Of a DNA stretch of 64,000 nt, positions 61,860 through 64,000 are shown piece by piece. The position numbers and the translations under genes were made by a program. Below the pieces are notes generated by a model, which was given only the letters and a program-made list of their open reading frames with translations, was not told the origin of the DNA and did no database searches. The stretch covers positions 1 to 64,000 of the forward strand of contig NZ_PPXQ01000016.1 of assembly GCF_004798585.1 (NCBI RefSeq), written 5' to 3'. The stretch is from Massilia sp. Mn16-1_5. GTDB lineage: Bacteria > Pseudomonadota > Gammaproteobacteria > Burkholderiales > Burkholderiaceae_D. Each line of letters starts with the position of its first letter. Position 1 is the stretch's first letter.

Positions 61860-63065
61860 ATGAAACGCACCGCCCTCGCCCTCGCCGCCAGCGCAGCTCT
61901 CACCGGCTTCATGGCACCTGCTCACGCCCAAATCAGCGACGACACCATCAAGATCGGCCTCATCACCGACCTGTCCGGCGTCTATTCCGACGTCGACGGC
62001 AACGGCGGCGCCGAAGCCGTGCGCATGGCGATCGCCGACATGGGCGGCGCCGTGAACGGCAAGAAGATCCAGTTCATGGTCGCCGACCACCAGAACAAGC
62101 CGGACATCGCCGCCTCCAAGGCGCGCGAATGGTTCGACCAGCAGGGCGTCGACATGCTGATCGGCGGCACCAACTCGGGCGCCAACCTCGCCATGGCGAA
62201 AGTCGCGGGCGAGAAAAAGAAAGTCTTCATTTCGATCGGCGCCGGCACCGCGCAGCTGACCAACGAACAGTGCTCGCCGTACACCGTGCACTACGCCTAC
62301 GACACCGTGGCGCTGGCGCGCGGCACCGGTTCGGCCATGCTCAAGCAGGGCGGCAAGAGCTGGTACTTCCTGACCGCCGACTATGCCTTCGGCCAGTCGC
62401 TGGAAAAGGACACGACCGATGTCCTGAAGGCGAATGGCGGCCAGGTGCTGGGCAGCGTCAAGCATCCGCTGTCGGCCTCGGACTTCTCGTCCTTCCTGCT
62501 GCAGGCGCAATCGTCGAAGGCGCAGGTGCTGGGCCTGGCCAACGCCGGCGGCGACACGATCAACTCGATCAAGGCGGCCAAGGAATTCGGCATCACCAAG
62601 AACATGAAGATCGCCGGCCTGCTGGTGTTCATCAACGACGTCCACACCCTCGGCCTGGATGCGACCCAGGGCATGTACCTGACCGACGGCTGGTACTGGG
62701 ACATGAACGCCGACACCCGCGCCTGGTCGAAGCGATATTTTGCCAAGATGAAGAAAGAGCCGTCGATGCTGCAGGCGGCCGACTACTCGGCGACGGTGAA
62801 CTACCTGAACGCCGTGAAAAAGATCGGCACCGACGACTCGACCAAGGTCATGGCCCAGCTGAAGGCGACCAAGATCAACGACATGTTCGCCAAGAACGGC
62901 GTGATCCGCGAAGACGGCCGCATGGTGCACGACATGTACCTGATGCAGGTGAAGACGAAGGCCGAGTCGAAGTATCCATGGGATTACTACAAGGTCGTCG
63001 CCACCATCCCGGGCGACCAGGCGTACACCAAGAAGTCCGAAACGAAGTGCGCCGCCTGGAAGTAA
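61860..63065 (+). CDS. ABC transporter substrate-binding protein (LivK-like)
   Basis: 401 residues with a signal peptide ending AHA-QI. The mature part begins SDDTIKIGLITDLSGVYSDV, typical of type I periplasmic binding proteins of the Liv/amide/urea family. The inter-lobe region has DYAFGQSLEKDTTDVL, and DGWYWDMNADTRAWSKRYFA follows in lobe 2. Small amino acids, amides or aromatic acids are possible ligands; sequence alone does not decide. CGGAGAC precedes the ATG. It lies 31 bp after livF. Confidence 0.92.
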   Translation: MKRTALALAASAALTGFMAPAHAQISDDTIKIGLITDLSGVYSDVDGNGGAEAVRMAIADMGGAVNGKKIQFMVADHQNKPDIAASKAREWFDQQGVDMLIGGTNSGANLAMAKVAGEKKKVFISIGAGTAQLTNEQCSPYTVHYAYDTVALARGTGSAMLKQGGKSWYFLTADYAFGQSLEKDTTDVLKANGGQVLGSVKHPLSASDFSSFLLQAQSSKAQVLGLANAGGDTINSIKAAKEFGITKNMKIAGLLVFINDVHTLGLDATQGMYLTDGWYWDMNADTRAWSKRYFAKMKKEPSMLQAADYSATVNYLNAVKKIGTDDSTKVMAQLKATKINDMFAKNGVIREDGRMVHDMYLMQVKTKAESKYPWDYYKVVATIPGDQAYTKKSETKCAAWK

Positions 63066-63103
63066 TTTGAAGTAAGTGCGCTCTGCGGCAACGCAGACGT
63101 GAT

Positions 63104-63208
63104 TTGAACGCGTGGGCGGGAGAACCCGCCCACCCTACATCCCTCCGGTTCCAGCAGGTGTTCCGCGAGCCTGCGTAGGGTGGGCGGGTTCCCCGCCCAC
63201 GCGTTCAA
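63104..63208. repeat. REP-like nested inverted repeat
   Basis: An outer 17-bp perfect repeat (TTGAACGCGTGGGCGGG 63104-63120 and its complement 63192-63208) encloses an inner 16-bp perfect repeat (AACCCGCCCACCCTAC 63123-63138 and its complement 63175-63190). The unit resembles GTAGGGTGGGCGGG repeats scattered between genes in Oxalobacteraceae. It lies between the binding-protein and permease genes. Confidence 0.8.
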
Positions 63209-63314
63209 CGACCGTCGGCATTACCGCGTCGCCCTACGTTTTTGATGCTGCTCCCCCTTGGCTGGTCCCGCCGCTCTGACTGACCGCCATTCCGACTTTT
63301 TGCTTTGGGTATCT

Positions 63315-64000
63315 ATGGAAATCTTCGGCGTCCCCCTGCAAGCCATGATGAGCCAGCTGCTGCTGGGCTTAGTGAATGGTTCCTTCTACGCGATGCTCTC
63401 GCTCGGCCTGGCCGTGATTTTCGGCCTTCTGAACGTCATCAATTTTTCCCACGGTGCGCTGTACATGATGGGCGCCTTCCTGGCCTACATCGGCGTCACC
63501 ACGTATGAGCTGAACTACTGGATGATGCTGGTGCTGGCGCCGCTGATCGTGGGCGCCTTCGGTATCGCCGTCGAGAAGTCGATGCTGCGCTGGCTCTACA
63601 AGCTCGATCATTTATATGGTCTGCTGCTGACCTTCGGCATCACGCTGCTGTTGGAGGGCGTGTTCCGCTCCTTCTTCGGCGTGTCCGGCCAGACCCTGGA
63701 CGTGCCGGAGCAGCTGCAGGGCGCCACCGACCTCGGCTTCATGATGCTGCCGAACTACCGCGCCTGGGTGGTCGTCTCCTCATTGGTCGTCTGCCTCGGC
63801 ACCTGGTTCGTGATCGAAAAGACGAGGCTCGGCGCCTACCTGCGCGCCGGTACTGAAAACCCGAAGCTGGTCGAAGCCTTCGGCATCAACGTGCCGCGCA
63901 TGGTGACGCTCACCTATGGTTTCGGCGTCGCCCTGGCCGGCCTGGCCGGGGTGCTGGCGGCCCCGGTGATCAACGTCACCCCGCTGATGGGTTCCAACCT
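63315..64000 (+). CDS. livH: branched-chain-amino-acid ABC permease LivH, cut by window edge
   Basis: The first 228 residues are present and the C-terminus lies outside the window. LLLGLVNGSFYAMLSLGLAV and IFGLLNVINFSHGALYMMGA are the LivH signature, then a cytoplasmic loop GLLLTFGITLLLEGVFRSFF, and RAGTENPKLVEAFGINVPRM is the permease coupling motif. About seven membrane helices are visible. The gap of about 250 bp to the binding-protein gene with a REP-like hairpin suggests different transcript levels before and after it. The partner LivM would be expected next. Confidence 0.93.
   Translation, partial: MEIFGVPLQAMMSQLLLGLVNGSFYAMLSLGLAVIFGLLNVINFSHGALYMMGAFLAYIGVTTYELNYWMMLVLAPLIVGAFGIAVEKSMLRWLYKLDHLYGLLLTFGITLLLEGVFRSFFGVSGQTLDVPEQLQGATDLGFMMLPNYRAWVVVSSLVVCLGTWFVIEKTRLGAYLRAGTENPKLVEAFGINVPRMVTLTYGFGVALAGLAGVLAAPVINVTPLMGSN

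Overview
The window looks like chromosomal DNA of a G+C-rich betaproteobacterium of the Oxalobacteraceae (Massilia/Telluria/Duganella-like). This rests on gene content (DUF6600, DUF6279, DUF6152/DUF6644, YfhL-type ferredoxin next to coaD and rsmD, glmS-lrp-glmU), strong third-position G/C codon use, and the GTAGGGTGGGCGGG-type intergenic repeat I recall from this group. No rRNA, tRNA, CRISPR array or complete insertion sequence was recognised. The genus is an inference.

Layout. 0-3.4 kb: a truncated FecR-like DUF6600 protein, a LysE/RhtB exporter, HU and a small RHH protein, all on the minus strand. 3.5-14.1 kb: a DUF808 membrane protein, a TonB-dependent receptor, small membrane proteins, an epimerase/DoxX fusion coupled to DUF2269, a quinone oxidoreductase, a glutamine cyclotransferase, DUF6644/DUF6152 and a histidine phosphatase. 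14.2-23.2 kb: two regulator/oxidoreductase divergons (LysR with a zinc-type alcohol dehydrogenase, LysR with an SDR) flank a PaoABC-type molybdenum hydroxylase operon that ends in a serine-hydrolase lipoprotein.

23.2-38.5 kb: a type VI secretion (T6SS) region. tssEFG face tssK, followed by a PAAR gene and then a block of visibly lower G+C: VgrG, DUF4123 adaptor, a VasX/BTH_I2691-type effector, two tandem paralogous membrane proteins (probable immunity) and a second PAAR. The block is bounded by gene debris: a 32-codon stub on the left and the C-terminal end of a beta-ketoacyl-synthase-like gene on the right. Most T6SS core genes (tssA, B, C, D, H, J, L, M) are not in the window.

39-50 kb: housekeeping genes: glmS, lrp, glmU, a DUF6279 lipoprotein, rsmD, coaD, ferredoxin, DUF1003, a chemoreceptor, a chalcone-isomerase-like protein and a LysR regulator. 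50-56 kb: amino-acid catabolism, with an Lrp-type regulator divergent from a bifunctional PutA that lacks the usual N-terminal DNA-binding domain, then alanine dehydrogenase, then mtnN on the opposite strand.

56.1-57.5 kb: the most unusual part. This non-coding stretch of about 1.4 kb contains three diverged modules of about 210 bp. Each has three DnaA-box-like 9-mers and several other short blocks at almost invariant spacing. Four of the nine boxes are perfect TTATCCACA. 57.5-64 kb: nitronate monooxygenase, a GMC oxidoreductase and a branched-chain-amino-acid-type ABC transporter (livG, livF with an arginine in place of the Walker A lysine, livK, a REP-like hairpin, and livH running off the end).
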